64,000 nt of DNA from JAFGRU01 sp963665915 (lineage in GTDB: Bacteria; Desulfobacterota; Desulfuromonadia; Desulfuromonadales; JAAYDE01), in the NCBI GenBank assembly GCA_963665915.2, contig CAXXSG010000013.1, forward strand, positions 620,001 to 684,000. Direction: 5' to 3'. The position numbers were made by a program, and so were the translations under genes. Under the pieces are notes generated by a model. It did not search any database and was not told where the DNA came from. It saw only the letters and a list, made by a program, of their open reading frames with translations. Positions 19,006-27,713 of this stretch are shown here, one piece after another. Each line of letters begins with the position of its first letter. Positions within the stretch are counted from its first letter, which is position 1.

Positions 19006-19177
19006 ACTAAGGAAAAAAAGCAAAAGGTGAAGTTCCGGGACAGCGTCCGGAAATTTCAGACATCAGGCCCCATATACCTTGCCCCGAATAAGATTCAACG
19101 AAGCTCTTCCCTCGATGAACGTTCCAGGCTTGTTATACTTTTTCCATCAACCGATGTCACAATAAGGGGAAATGACC

Positions 19178-20365
19178 ATGGGAAAACACATTCTCTGCCT
19201 CAACAGCGGTTCCTCCTCCATCAAATTCGCTCTCTATGACTTCGTATCCGGAGAAAAACTGGTGGTCAAGGGCGCCATCGAACGTATCGGAATGGCCGGG
19301 AGTTGGCTCTGGCTGCAGGACGCTTCCGGCAAAAGGCTCATGGACCGTATCCAGGATTTCCCCACTCACGGCGCGGCGGTCAAAACCCTATTCACGTCGG
19401 TCATGGAAGACAACCAGCTCCCGAAACCGGACGGCATCGGACACCGCGTCGTCCATGGCGGACCGCATCACACCCGGCATGAAATCGTGACCCCGGATCT
19501 TATCCTGACCCTGCGCCGTCTGATCCCCTTTGCCCCTCTTCACCTCCCCCCGGAAATTCTCGGTATCGATGCCGTCATCGAGGAGTTTCCGGATTTGGGG
19601 CAGGTGGTCTGTTTCGACACCGCCTTTCATCGCTCGATTCCGGAGGTCGCCCGGCGCTTCCCTCTGCCCCGCAGCCTCTGGCATGAAGGGGTGTACCGTT
19701 ACGGTTTTCATGGCCTGTCCTACGAATATATCGTCCACAAGCTTGGCGACGACGCCCGTGGCCGCATCATCGTTGCCCATCTCGGCAACGGCGCCAGCAT
19801 GACGGCTCTCCGGGATGGTCGCTCCGTGGACACCACCATGGGATTCACCCCGACCGCGGGCCTCATGATGGGTACCCGTTGTGGCGATCTGGACCCCGGA
19901 CTCCTGGTTTACCTCATCGAGGAAAAAGGCTATAGCGCCGGCCAGCTGAGCCAACTTTTGAATCATCGTAGCGGGCTTATCGGCGTCTCCGGGATCAGCT
20001 CCGACATGAAAGCTTTGCTGGAAAAAAGGGATACGGACTCCCACGCCGGCATGGCCATTGAGATGTTCTGTTACCAGGCCCGGAAATCTATAGGAGCGCT
20101 GGCAACGGTGTTGGGCGGGCTGGATGGCGTGGTTTTTACCGGGGGAATCGGCGAGCGGGCCGCCCCCGTCAGGGAGTTGATCTGCGAAGGGCTCGAGCAT
20201 CTCGGTATATGTCTCGACTTGGAACGAAACGAAAACCATTCCGAAATTATCTCTGCTGACGGCAGTTCCTGCACGGTGCAGGTCATTCCCACCAATGAGG
20301 ATTTGGTGATCGCTCGCCATACCAGAAGCCTGCTGTTCCCGCACACCAAGCCTGCCGGCCCCTGA
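19178..20365 (+). CDS. ackA: Acetate kinase
   Basis: The enzyme interconverts acetate/ATP and acetyl phosphate/ADP. It shows the ASKHA-fold signatures: L-N-S-G-S-S-S-I-K-F at residues ~6-15, G-H-R-V-V-H-G-G, Y-R-Y-G-F-H-G-L-S-Y, H-L-G-N-G-A-S-M, T-P-T-A-G-L-M-M-G-T-R-C-G-D-L-D-P-G, and F-T-G-G-I-G-E near residue 325. ATG 19178 has AAGGGG at a better distance than ATG 19172. No phosphotransacetylase gene is adjacent, so substrate-level phosphorylation would need pta elsewhere; propionate kinase activity is an alternative. Length ~395 aa is normal. Confidence 0.93.
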   Translation: MGKHILCLNSGSSSIKFALYDFVSGEKLVVKGAIERIGMAGSWLWLQDASGKRLMDRIQDFPTHGAAVKTLFTSVMEDNQLPKPDGIGHRVVHGGPHHTRHEIVTPDLILTLRRLIPFAPLHLPPEILGIDAVIEEFPDLGQVVCFDTAFHRSIPEVARRFPLPRSLWHEGVYRYGFHGLSYEYIVHKLGDDARGRIIVAHLGNGASMTALRDGRSVDTTMGFTPTAGLMMGTRCGDLDPGLLVYLIEEKGYSAGQLSQLLNHRSGLIGVSGISSDMKALLEKRDTDSHAGMAIEMFCYQARKSIGALATVLGGLDGVVFTGGIGERAAPVRELICEGLEHLGICLDLERNENHSEIISADGSSCTVQVIPTNEDLVIARHTRSLLFPHTKPAGP

Positions 20366-20447
20366 GAGAACAAACGTGGAAATTGCCGGCCAGTTTTTTA
20401 AACGCATGTCACATATTCAAATTGTTATGAAATAAAGTCATGTTTTT

Positions 20448-20960
20448 ATGGATGACCTGATGCTGTTTACGGATGGAAGTTTGAATACTCAGTCAAAGAT
20501 TGGATATGGGGCTTACCTTGCTGTATCTGAACGTGAAGCTTCGTTGGATGTTTTGAGGGCGCGAGTGAAAGTGAGGCGGTTTGAGCAGACCTCTTCAACA
20601 AAGCTGGAATTGCAGACGTTATTATGGGCGCTGAGCGATATTCAAGCCTTGGGGCGGAAGGTGGTTGTGTATACGGACTCCCATAACATTATGGGGTTAC
20701 AAAGAAGACGTGACGGGCTTGAGCAAAATGATTATCGTTCAAAGAAAAACAGGCGTCTCAACAATTATGAACTGTATCAGGAGTTTTACAGAATGTCTGA
20801 TCAGTTGGATTGTGAATTTGTTAAGGTGCGTGGGCATCAGGTAGCGAATCAAAAGGACGATATGGACAGGTTTTTTACACTTGTGGATAGAGCCTCTAGG
20901 CATGCGCTGAGAAGAGAAAAGAAAAGATTGTTATCCATGCAAACGGAGATAGATAGATGA
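20448..20960 (+). CDS. Ribonuclease H-like protein
   Basis: A 170-aa RNase HI fold. The four acidic residues are visible: L-F-T-D-G-S (Asp9), K-L-E-L (Glu near 54), V-Y-T-D-S (Asp near 76), and L-V-D-R-A-S-R-H-A-L near residue 146. It should degrade RNA in RNA/DNA hybrids. Between strands 3 and 5 there is a basic insert (R-R-R-D-G-L-E-Q-N-D-Y-R-S-K-K-N-R-R). Its stop overlaps the start of a 31-codon frame by ATGA, suggesting translational coupling. Confidence 0.82.
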   Translation: MDDLMLFTDGSLNTQSKIGYGAYLAVSEREASLDVLRARVKVRRFEQTSSTKLELQTLLWALSDIQALGRKVVVYTDSHNIMGLQRRRDGLEQNDYRSKKNRRLNNYELYQEFYRMSDQLDCEFVKVRGHQVANQKDDMDRFFTLVDRASRHALRREKKRLLSMQTEIDR

Positions 20961-21052
20961 CGGAGATATTTGAGCGGTCCAAGCAGGAAAAGTTGTACCT
21001 TATGTTGATCCTGCGGCCCAACATCCCGGTACCGGTGGTCTGCCATGACTGA
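20957..21052 (+). CDS. Small 31-aa frame between RNase H and UDG-like genes
   Basis: ATG 20957 overlaps the RNase H stop (ATGA), and TGA 21050-21052 overlaps the next start by eight bases. The product is basic at its N-terminus and hydrophobic after that (L-I-L-R-P-N-I-P-V-P-V-V-C). It could be a coupling leader peptide or the remnant of a lost gene. No family is recognised. Confidence 0.3.
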   Translation: MTEIFERSKQEKLYLMLILRPNIPVPVVCHD

Positions 21053-21722
21053 GAACTTTGTTGCTGCGCTGCGTCGCTATCGTGCCGAGGCCGTGTTCAA
21101 CCCTTGGAGGGAGTGCGACCCACAGCATGATCTCGATAGGCAGGGCGCGGCTGTGCGCTGCCGGCAGCTGCAACGTTATCTGGCGGAGCGAATTGGGCTT
21201 GCCGACACACTGCTACTGGCTGAGGCGATCGGTTACCAGGGAGGGCATTTCAGCGGAATTCCGATGACCTCAGAACGGTTGCTTTTGGGTGGTTTGCAGC
21301 ACAAGGGATTGACGGCGGAGATGGTCTTTCGTGATCTCGCGCCCCGGCGGACCAGCAAGCCAGAACTGCGACCTGTGGGATTCACCGAGCCGACGGCGAC
21401 CATCGTCTGGGGCTTTTTCGCCGAGCAGGGGATCGACCCGCGCAGGATGGTGCTCTGGAACGCCTTTCCCTGGCACCCTTATCAACCGCACAAGGGGTTG
21501 CTCAGCAACCGCACGCCGAATGACGATGAATTGAACGCCGGGCACCACATCCTACGTCGGATGCTTGAACTGGGGCGGTTCCGCAGAGTCGTTGCCGTTG
21601 GTGAAAAATCGGCCGTACAGCTGAGGCAGTTGGGGATTGCCGCACAGAAAGTGCGTCACCCGGCCAACGGCGGGGCGGGGAAATTTCGCCGGCAGTTGCT
21701 GGCGATTATGCAAGAGGGGTGA
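21045..21722 (+). CDS. Uracil-DNA glycosylase superfamily protein
   Basis: A 225-aa protein with the layout of UDG-superfamily enzymes: E-A-I-G-Y-Q-G-G-H-F-S-G-I-P-M-T-S-E-R near residue 65 (pocket), V-L-W-N-A-F-P-W-H-P (central strand), G-E-K-S-A near 185, and V-R-H-P-A-N-G-G near the C-terminus, in place of the usual HPS-type motif. It is likely a base-excision DNA repair enzyme, or a nucleic-acid-binding relative. It follows the RNase H gene with overlapping small frame, so the three are probably one transcript. Confidence 0.75.
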   Translation: MTENFVAALRRYRAEAVFNPWRECDPQHDLDRQGAAVRCRQLQRYLAERIGLADTLLLAEAIGYQGGHFSGIPMTSERLLLGGLQHKGLTAEMVFRDLAPRRTSKPELRPVGFTEPTATIVWGFFAEQGIDPRRMVLWNAFPWHPYQPHKGLLSNRTPNDDELNAGHHILRRMLELGRFRRVVAVGEKSAVQLRQLGIAAQKVRHPANGGAGKFRRQLLAIMQEG

Positions 21723-21727
21723 TAAGG

Positions 21728-22399
21728 TTAATCGATCAAAAAGCCCATCATCTCCTGGCTGGAGACCACATGACAATAGATCATGTTCAGAATCTCGAGC
21801 TCTTTGTAGTGCAGTTCATCGGTTCCAGCCGCGCAGCAGTCTTCCACCACGATGACATTATAACTCTCATCGGCCAGGCTTCTCACCGAAGATGAAATGC
21901 ACTGATCGGTAAAGATCCCCGTAACAACAACATTCTTGATTCCCATGTTATGGAGAATCAGGCGCAGGTTGCTGCCGGTCAAGGCGCTGTCAGTGGTCTT
22001 GCAGATGACGATCTCATCCCCTTGGGGAGAAAGTTCGGGAACAATCTGCGAGTCTTCAGTGTCTTTGGGCAGCAGCAGATAGTTCCAACCCGGTTTTTTC
22101 TGGCTCAGGGAGCGATCCCGGCCATTCTCTTTCAGGCAGGCTATCCTGGCGAAGATAACGTCAATCCCTTCCGCACGGCATTTTTCGATCACTGTTTTGG
22201 TGGTGGGAATGACCTGATTGTTCATGCGGTTCATGAAAGGTTCCCAGCGTACCCTGGTCTCGAGGTCCTCCGAGGGCTGCATGTAGGTGTTCTGGATATC
22301 GATCACCAGCAGAGCTGTCTCGCTTTTTTTCAGTTGGATGTCCTCCGGTTCCGGTGCCATTTCGTAGTAAAAAGAGCGATATTTGGTTTTCCAGTCCAT
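21728..22399 (-). CDS. Isochorismatase-family cysteine hydrolase
   Basis: A 223-aa amidase-fold enzyme. The catalytic triad is visible: L-L-V-I-D-I-Q-N-T-Y (Asp near 34), I-C-K-T-T-D-S-A (Lys near 126), and I-F-T-D-Q-C-I-S-S-S-V-R-S-L-A-D (Cys near 160). Family members hydrolyse nicotinamide, biuret, ureidoacrylate, N-carbamoylsarcosine or isochorismate; the exact substrate cannot be read from sequence. ATG 22399 has AGAGGAG at the right spacing; ATG 22405 overlaps that site. It is the last gene of the ABC importer operon, so it likely processes the imported compound, perhaps an amide or urea derivative. Confidence 0.88.
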   Translation of the reverse strand: MDWKTKYRSFYYEMAPEPEDIQLKKSETALLVIDIQNTYMQPSEDLETRVRWEPFMNRMNNQVIPTTKTVIEKCRAEGIDVIFARIACLKENGRDRSLSQKKPGWNYLLLPKDTEDSQIVPELSPQGDEIVICKTTDSALTGSNLRLILHNMGIKNVVVTGIFTDQCISSSVRSLADESYNVIVVEDCCAAGTDELHYKELEILNMIYCHVVSSQEMMGFLID

Positions 22400-22449
22400 A
22401 TCCATCTCCTCTAATTTTTATTGTGGGGCTTTTTAAAAGGCCAACCTTT

Positions 22450-23475
22450 TTATTTAAAAAATGATTTGCGGAAAATGTCCCAGGAGCCGATTTCTCTGGC
22501 TCCCATAATACCTCCCGGTCGCAGGATGAGGGTGGCAATCATGGCACACGCCAGCACCACCTCCGTCAGGCCGACCACCGGCCTGGGAAAGACCTGGGCG
22601 ATATTGATCGAGCTTTCTGTGAAACGAAGTAATTCGTAGGCGATAGTGACTGCAAAAGTCCCGAAAACCGCCCCGGAAACGGTCAGGGAACCGCCGATGA
22701 TCAGCATCCCGAGAATAACGAAGGTTTCCTTGAGGTAAAAGGCGTTGGGAGAAAAGGAGGTGATGAAGTGGGCCCAAAGGCCGCCGGCAAAACCGGCCAT
22801 CAAGGCGCTCAATACAAATCCGTACCAGCGCAGGCGGGAGACATGAGCCCCCATGCCGGCCGCCGCGACCTCGTCGTCGCGCACCGCACGCAACAGGACC
22901 CCGGCTCGTGACTCTTTAAAGATGATCGCTACGGCTACCATGATAATCGCGGAGCCTGCCGCCAGAGAAAGAGTTGTGGCGGATTTGAGGCCGAACAGGG
23001 TTCTCGGCCCGTTGGTAAGCGCAGACCAGTGGACCATGAGGGTATGGATGACCACCAGCAGGGCAAATGAAGTAATCACTGCCGCCGCATCCGACAATCG
23101 CATCAGCGGATAGGAGACTGCCGCCGCGACCAGGGCCGCCATCAGGGCTCCAATCATGATAGCTAAAAGCGGGGACAGCTCGATACCTACCAGAAAGCCG
23201 TAAAGATCCGGCAGGGCCATCGACTTCATCTGCATGGGTATCGCCAACACCGCCGAGGTGTAGGCGCCGATCCCCATAAATCCTATATGTGCGAACGACA
23301 GGATGCCGGAGTTGCCCATAAAAACCTGCAGGCCGAGCACCAGAATCAGGTTGATGCACAGAATCGTCGCGATGCGCAGCAGGTAGCGTTCATCGATCAC
23401 CCTTACCGAGGCGAGCAGCAGCAATATCGGCACGATAAGAAGAAAAAAGGTCAGGAAAGTCTGTCGATTCAACAT
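22450..23475 (-). CDS. Branched-chain-type ABC transporter permease (LivM family)
   Basis: A 341-aa inner-membrane permease with about ten helices. The LivM core is visible: L-V-L-G-L-Q-V-F-M-G-N-S-G-I-L-S-F-A-H near 46-64, M-G-I-G-A-Y, and the EAA-like loop S-R-A-G-V-L-L-R-A-V-R-D-D-E-V-A-A-A-G-M. It pairs with the LivH-like protein upstream to form the channel. It ends 45 bases before the hydrolase gene. Confidence 0.9.
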   Translation of the reverse strand: MLNRQTFLTFFLLIVPILLLLASVRVIDERYLLRIATILCINLILVLGLQVFMGNSGILSFAHIGFMGIGAYTSAVLAIPMQMKSMALPDLYGFLVGIELSPLLAIMIGALMAALVAAAVSYPLMRLSDAAAVITSFALLVVIHTLMVHWSALTNGPRTLFGLKSATTLSLAAGSAIIMVAVAIIFKESRAGVLLRAVRDDEVAAAGMGAHVSRLRWYGFVLSALMAGFAGGLWAHFITSFSPNAFYLKETFVILGMLIIGGSLTVSGAVFGTFAVTIAYELLRFTESSINIAQVFPRPVVGLTEVVLACAMIATLILRPGGIMGAREIGSWDIFRKSFFK

Positions 23476-23488
23476 ACAAAAATCCCGA

Positions 23489-24382
23489 TCAGGTTCTTTG
23501 CCCGGAAGCCGGTCCCGGAATCAGTCCGTCCGGTTTCATCAACAGAAACAGGATGACAAAAGAGAAGGTGAAGGCATCTCGAAACTGCAGCAGGTCCTGG
23601 GGCAGAAGATAGTTGAGGGAGACATCGACGAATGCCAGCAGAAAACCTCCGACAACCGCCCCCGGGAGACTGCGCATGCCGCCGATCACCGTGGCGATAA
23701 AAGCTACCAGCAGGGGCTCAAGTCCGATTCCCGGTACTACCGAGCCGATCCGCCCGAGCCACAGAATACCCACCACTCCGGCAAACAGACCGCTTATGGC
23801 AAAGGCCGTGGTGATGATCAGGTTGGCCGGAACTCCCAGCATGCGGGCCATGCGGAACTGGGAGGCGGCCGCCCGTAAGGCGATACCGAGGACGGTTTTT
23901 TTCAAAGCCCAGGAAAAGAGTGCCAGCATAATGAAAGCGCAGACAATTGTCAGGAGGTTGCGCACAGGGATGATCACCCCGGCCAGTTCGACGGTTTGGG
24001 TGAAAATGTCGGGAAGCGGAACCTGGCGGGCGCGCGGGGAAATGAACAGCAAAACGAAATTCTGCAGCAGGGTGCTGAAGGCAAAAGAGGTGATGAGCAC
24101 AGCGGTGACGGATTTTTCCCTGACCGGCTTAAAAGCGACGAGTTCGGTGCTTATACCGGTCAAAATCGCGATGACGATAGCGACAAGCGCCATAACCAGC
24201 CACGGCAGGGGAGAGCCGTTAAGAAGAAAAAGCGTATAGCCCGTCACCATGACCAGTTCGCCGTAGGCGAAATTGACCAGCTTCAGGATACCGTAGACGA
24301 TTACCAGGCCCAGGGCCATCAGGGCGTACAGACTGCCAAGACTCAGGGCATCGATACTGAATTGTACAATTTGTCCAGTCAT
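23489..24382 (-). CDS. Branched-chain-type ABC transporter permease (LivH family)
   Basis: A 297-aa membrane protein with LivH features: S-L-G-S-L-Y-A-L-M-A-L-G-L at 14-26, I-L-K-L-V-N-F-A-Y-G-E, and the loop L-G-I-A-L-R-A-A-A-S-Q-F-R-M-A-R-M-L-G that contacts the ATPase. It ends 13 bases before the LivM gene. The set resembles amide/urea importers (UrtB-like) as much as amino-acid ones. Confidence 0.9.
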   Translation of the reverse strand: MTGQIVQFSIDALSLGSLYALMALGLVIVYGILKLVNFAYGELVMVTGYTLFLLNGSPLPWLVMALVAIVIAILTGISTELVAFKPVREKSVTAVLITSFAFSTLLQNFVLLFISPRARQVPLPDIFTQTVELAGVIIPVRNLLTIVCAFIMLALFSWALKKTVLGIALRAAASQFRMARMLGVPANLIITTAFAISGLFAGVVGILWLGRIGSVVPGIGLEPLLVAFIATVIGGMRSLPGAVVGGFLLAFVDVSLNYLLPQDLLQFRDAFTFSFVILFLLMKPDGLIPGPASGQRT

Positions 24383-24402
24383 AACGAAAACATACTTGTC
24401 AG

Positions 24403-25107
24403 TTAACCTCCGAGATAGAGGGCGGCCAGGTCGGAGGACTCAGCGATTTCAGAGGCGCTGCCGGTGGCGGCGATTTCCCCCAGAGCCAATACGTAAGCCC
24501 GGTCGGCACATGTCAAAGCCATTCGCGCATTCTGTTCCACCAGGAGAATGGTCAGACCGGTTTTCTTGAGCCAAGCGATATAATCGAAGATCTTGTTGAC
24601 AATGGCGGGGGCCAGGCCCATGGATGGTTCGTCCAGCAACAGCAGTTTGGGGCGTGACATGAGGGCACGCGCGATGACCAGCTGCTGCTGTTCCCCGCCG
24701 GACAGGGTTCCCGCCGGTTGCCCGCCACGTTCTTTCAATATGGGGAAAAGCTCACACATGGCGGCGAGATCGTCCTCGCAACCCTGCGCGTCCCTTCTGC
24801 GCGTAAAAGCCCCCAGACGAAGATTTTCCAGGACCGTCAGGTCGGCAAAGACGTCGCGGGTTTCCGGAACCATGGCGATACCGGCATGGGCGACTTTTTC
24901 CGGCGTCCAATTGCTGATGTCCCGGTCCTGAAACCAGATGGCCCCGGAATTTTTCAAGACTCCTGCAATGGCCAGCAGGGTGGTCGATTTGCCGGCACCG
25001 TTGGCACCCAGCAGCGTGACCAGTTCCCCTTCCCGGACTTCGAGGTCAACCTTTTTGACGGCAGCGATGGCCCCGTAGCTGACACTCAGATTTTCAACTC
25101 TAAGCAT
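24403..25107 (-). CDS. ABC transporter ATP-binding protein (LivF family)
   Basis: A 234-aa ATPase. Walker A G-A-N-G-A-G-K-S-T, Q-loop, signature L-S-G-G-E-Q-Q-Q-L, Walker B L-L-L-L-D-E-P-S-M-G-L, and switch His equivalent (V-E-Q-N-A). The start M-L-R-V-E-N-L-S-V-S-Y-G at ATG 25107 fits the family; ATG 25122 would add five residues. It overlaps the 3' end of the LivG gene, so translation is coupled. Confidence 0.9.
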   Translation of the reverse strand: MLRVENLSVSYGAIAAVKKVDLEVREGELVTLLGANGAGKSTTLLAIAGVLKNSGAIWFQDRDISNWTPEKVAHAGIAMVPETRDVFADLTVLENLRLGAFTRRRDAQGCEDDLAAMCELFPILKERGGQPAGTLSGGEQQQLVIARALMSRPKLLLLDEPSMGLAPAIVNKIFDYIAWLKKTGLTILLVEQNARMALTCADRAYVLALGEIAATGSASEIAESSDLAALYLGG

Positions 25108-25846
25108 GGCCGGCCTCGCCATTTCCGTTGGAGCCGAGATAGGCTTCGATGACTTCGGGAAGCGCTCTTACATGCTCGACGCTTCCCTCGCCGATAGTCT
25201 TCCCGGACGCCAGAACATGCATACGGTGGCTCAATCGCATCATCAGCCCCATATCATGATCGATGATCAGCATGCCGAGCTGCCGTTCAGACGGCAAACG
25301 TGCAAGTAACTCCAACAACATCTCGCTCTCAGCCTCGTTCATCCCCGCCGCCGGTTCATCAAGGAGGAGAAACTTGGGATCTCCGGCCAGGGCCCGGGCG
25401 ATCTCAACCCGTCTTTCATCTCCATAGCTGAGGGTATTGGCAAATTGATCCCGAACCTTTTCCAGCCCGAACTCATGCAACAACTGTCTGGCCTTGCGGT
25501 GTGCCTTCCGGCGGGAAGAGCCGTGGGAAATAGCGGCGGCCTCGACGTTTTCAGCTACCGTCAGATTACTGAACAGGCGGACGATCTGAAACGTGCGGGA
25601 AATGCCGTGCAGGGCTATATTGCGCGGCGTCATGTGGGTGATGTTGACATCGGAGCAGACGACGGAGCCGGTCAACGCCCTGACATGACCGGTCAAGACG
25701 TTTACCAGGGTTGTTTTGCCTGATCCATTGGGACCGATAAGACCGACGATTTCCCCAGTTTCCACTTCCAGGGTGACCTGATCGAGGGCTCTTAAACCGG
25801 AAAAATCAACTGAGATATTGGAGGCTTTGAGAGACTGATGAGACAT
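25100..25846 (-). CDS. ABC transporter ATP-binding protein (LivG family)
   Basis: A 248-aa ATPase with Walker A G-P-N-G-S-G-K-T-T at ~38-46, signature L-S-Y-G-D-E-R-R-V-E-I-A-R, Walker B F-L-L-L-D-E-P-A-A-G-M, and the LivG-specific C-terminal tail (E-G-S-V-E-H-V-R-A-L-P-E-V-I-E-A-Y-L-G). The two ATPases are expected to heterodimerise beneath the LivH/LivM channel. Confidence 0.9.
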   Translation of the reverse strand: MSHQSLKASNISVDFSGLRALDQVTLEVETGEIVGLIGPNGSGKTTLVNVLTGHVRALTGSVVCSDVNITHMTPRNIALHGISRTFQIVRLFSNLTVAENVEAAAISHGSSRRKAHRKARQLLHEFGLEKVRDQFANTLSYGDERRVEIARALAGDPKFLLLDEPAAGMNEAESEMLLELLARLPSERQLGMLIIDHDMGLMMRLSHRMHVLASGKTIGEGSVEHVRALPEVIEAYLGSNGNGEAGHA

Positions 25847-25984
25847 GAACCTGCCGAAAAAATAATCATTGGAAAAATGTTCCCCCGGTTAACATCAAGT
25901 TAATCGGGGAAACATAAAAAACCAACTATAACTGACGATCGAAAACCAGTGTTCGGTTGTCAGACCGTACCCGGATTTTAAACA

Positions 25985-26013
25985 CCAGGGGCAGGATTAA
26001 CACCTGCCCCTGG
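25985..26013 (-). promoter_or_regulatory. Intercistronic hairpin after binding-protein gene
   Basis: CCAGGGGCAGG, seven-base loop, CCTGCCCCTGG: a perfect 11-bp stem between the solute-binding gene and LivG. In the leftward direction it is followed only by TGTTTAAAAT, a weak U tract. It likely stabilises the upstream message or attenuates transcription, so that binding protein exceeds the membrane parts. Confidence 0.6.
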
Positions 26014-26063
26014 CAGACACCAGCAAAACGGATAGTAGCTCCGAATGGCAAAACAGAGGTTTC

Positions 26064-27245
26064 TCAGGGAGCTGGCGGATTGGTCGGCCGTTTCCATCCC
26101 AGAAATACCGGTTTGCCTTTTTTCAGTTCCACCAGGACCGCGGCTTTGTCGGGGGCATGCCCCGCGGCGGCGTCTTTATAACTCAATTTTCCGGTCAGCA
26201 GGTTGAATTCATTGTTTTCCAAAGCCTTTGCCACTGCCGCACCGTCGGTGGTGCCGGCAATCTTCACCGCCTGGGCCATCAGCATAATAGTATCCCAGCC
26301 GGTAGCGACAAAAGAGGTGTCGGGTGCCGTACCGTAATAGTCTTTGTACAATTTGAGGAATTTGGGCATATCCGGATGGGCTTCGGGCCCCATCCAGGTG
26401 TGGGTGACAAAGTAGACATTACTGCCGAATTTTTTCCCCAGAGCGGAGAACAGGCTGGGATCGTCATAGGAATCTCCACCCATGATCGCAGCGTCAATTC
26501 CAACTTCTCTGATGGCACGGATGATCATACCCAGATCCGGCTGATAGGAGGAGATGAAGATGACATCGGGCTTGGTTTTCAGCGCTTTGATCCGCGCCAG
26601 CTGGGCGGAGAAATCCTGATCGCCGTTGGTATAGGTATCTTCGGCCAGGATGGTGCCGCCGATATTTTTGAAATGGGCGATGAAGTATTTGCTCAGACTT
26701 TTGGTGTAGGCAATGAACTGGTCGGTAACCACATAGGCGTTCTTCCAGCCTTTTTCCTTAAAAGCATAATCGGCAGCAACAGCTCCCATGGTGGTGTTCC
26801 ACATGGAGAGAGTGAACTGCTTGTCGCCCAGAGACCAGGAACTGTAAAGCGGGTCGGAAGCACAAGTTGAGATGCCGACGACTCCGACCTTCTGGGCCTC
26901 GCGGCTGGCCGGACCACCGAAATCGAAATCGCACGGGGCGACCATCAGTTTGGCGCCCTTGTCGAGCAACTCCACGGCGATGTTACCGACATTGACGGGA
27001 TCGCTTTTCCCGTCAAGATTGATGAACTTAACCTTTTTCCCCAGCAGTCCGCCCGAATCGTTGAGGGCTTTAATGGCCACCTGGGCACCTTTCAGGCCCG
27101 GTTCATCAAGGGGCGCCTGGGCACCAGTGGAACACAGAGCACCTCCGATAATGATTTCCTCTGCTTGAACTTCGGGAGTGAATGTCCAAACCAGGCTGAT
27201 AGCCAAAACGAGCGTCATTAAAATTTTTAGACTGTTCTTTTGCAT
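26064..27245 (-). CDS. Branched-chain-type ABC transporter substrate-binding protein
   Basis: A 393-aa periplasmic protein with a signal peptide ending V-Q-A-E near residue 29. The mature part has the type I binding fold: I-I-I-G-G-A-L-C-S-T-G, then G-L-K-G-A-Q-V-A-I-K-A-L-N-D-S-G-G-L-L-G-K-K-V. The peptide ends in a proline-rich tail (N-P-P-A-P). It is the first gene of the importer operon. The ligand is unknown, but the hydrolase at the operon's end suggests an amide-containing compound. Confidence 0.9.
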   Translation of the reverse strand: MQKNSLKILMTLVLAISLVWTFTPEVQAEEIIIGGALCSTGAQAPLDEPGLKGAQVAIKALNDSGGLLGKKVKFINLDGKSDPVNVGNIAVELLDKGAKLMVAPCDFDFGGPASREAQKVGVVGISTCASDPLYSSWSLGDKQFTLSMWNTTMGAVAADYAFKEKGWKNAYVVTDQFIAYTKSLSKYFIAHFKNIGGTILAEDTYTNGDQDFSAQLARIKALKTKPDVIFISSYQPDLGMIIRAIREVGIDAAIMGGDSYDDPSLFSALGKKFGSNVYFVTHTWMGPEAHPDMPKFLKLYKDYYGTAPDTSFVATGWDTIMLMAQAVKIAGTTDGAAVAKALENNEFNLLTGKLSYKDAAAGHAPDKAAVLVELKKGKPVFLGWKRPTNPPAP

Positions 27246-27713
27246 AAAGCTCCTCCTGTGGTTAAGTAATTCAAAAAAAGTGGGGGAACGGAAAAATTAC
27301 TATATTAACGGGGATTTGCAGATAAAGCCTGCCTGTACAAATTGCCTTACCCCAAAAACGGTTTTCCTTTTGCTGCATTATCCAAACTAAATATTATTAA
27401 AAAGTCTCTATAATTTAAACTACATCGTTGCTCATGCCAATATAAAAAAACCGGGAAAGAACCCATCCCCCTCCTTCCCTCCCCAAAAATGTTTTTAATC
27501 TGAAATTAACGGACGCTACAGCGATTCCTGGAATAGGGATCAGCATTGCCACAGTTTCAAACTCGTGATGACCTTATGGCATATATGCATTCAAATTGTA
27601 TACTTTATTCAAGAACAAAAAGGTTCTTGGCGCAAAGCGGCCCACAACAAGCGGATCGAACTGATACCTTTCAGGCATTCTCCCTCTGCCACGTCAGGTT
27701 ATAGGAGAAAAAT
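27246..27713. other. Intergenic, AT-rich
   Basis: There are 468 bases between divergent genes. No RNA gene, repeat or strong hairpin was recognised. A ribosome-site-like ATAGGAGAAAAAT lies directly before ATG 27714. Confidence 0.4.

Noticed and set aside
19388..20407. Long leftward open frame opposite acetate kinase
   Set aside because: Shadow of a strongly biased coding sequence; acetate kinase motifs are complete on the other strand.
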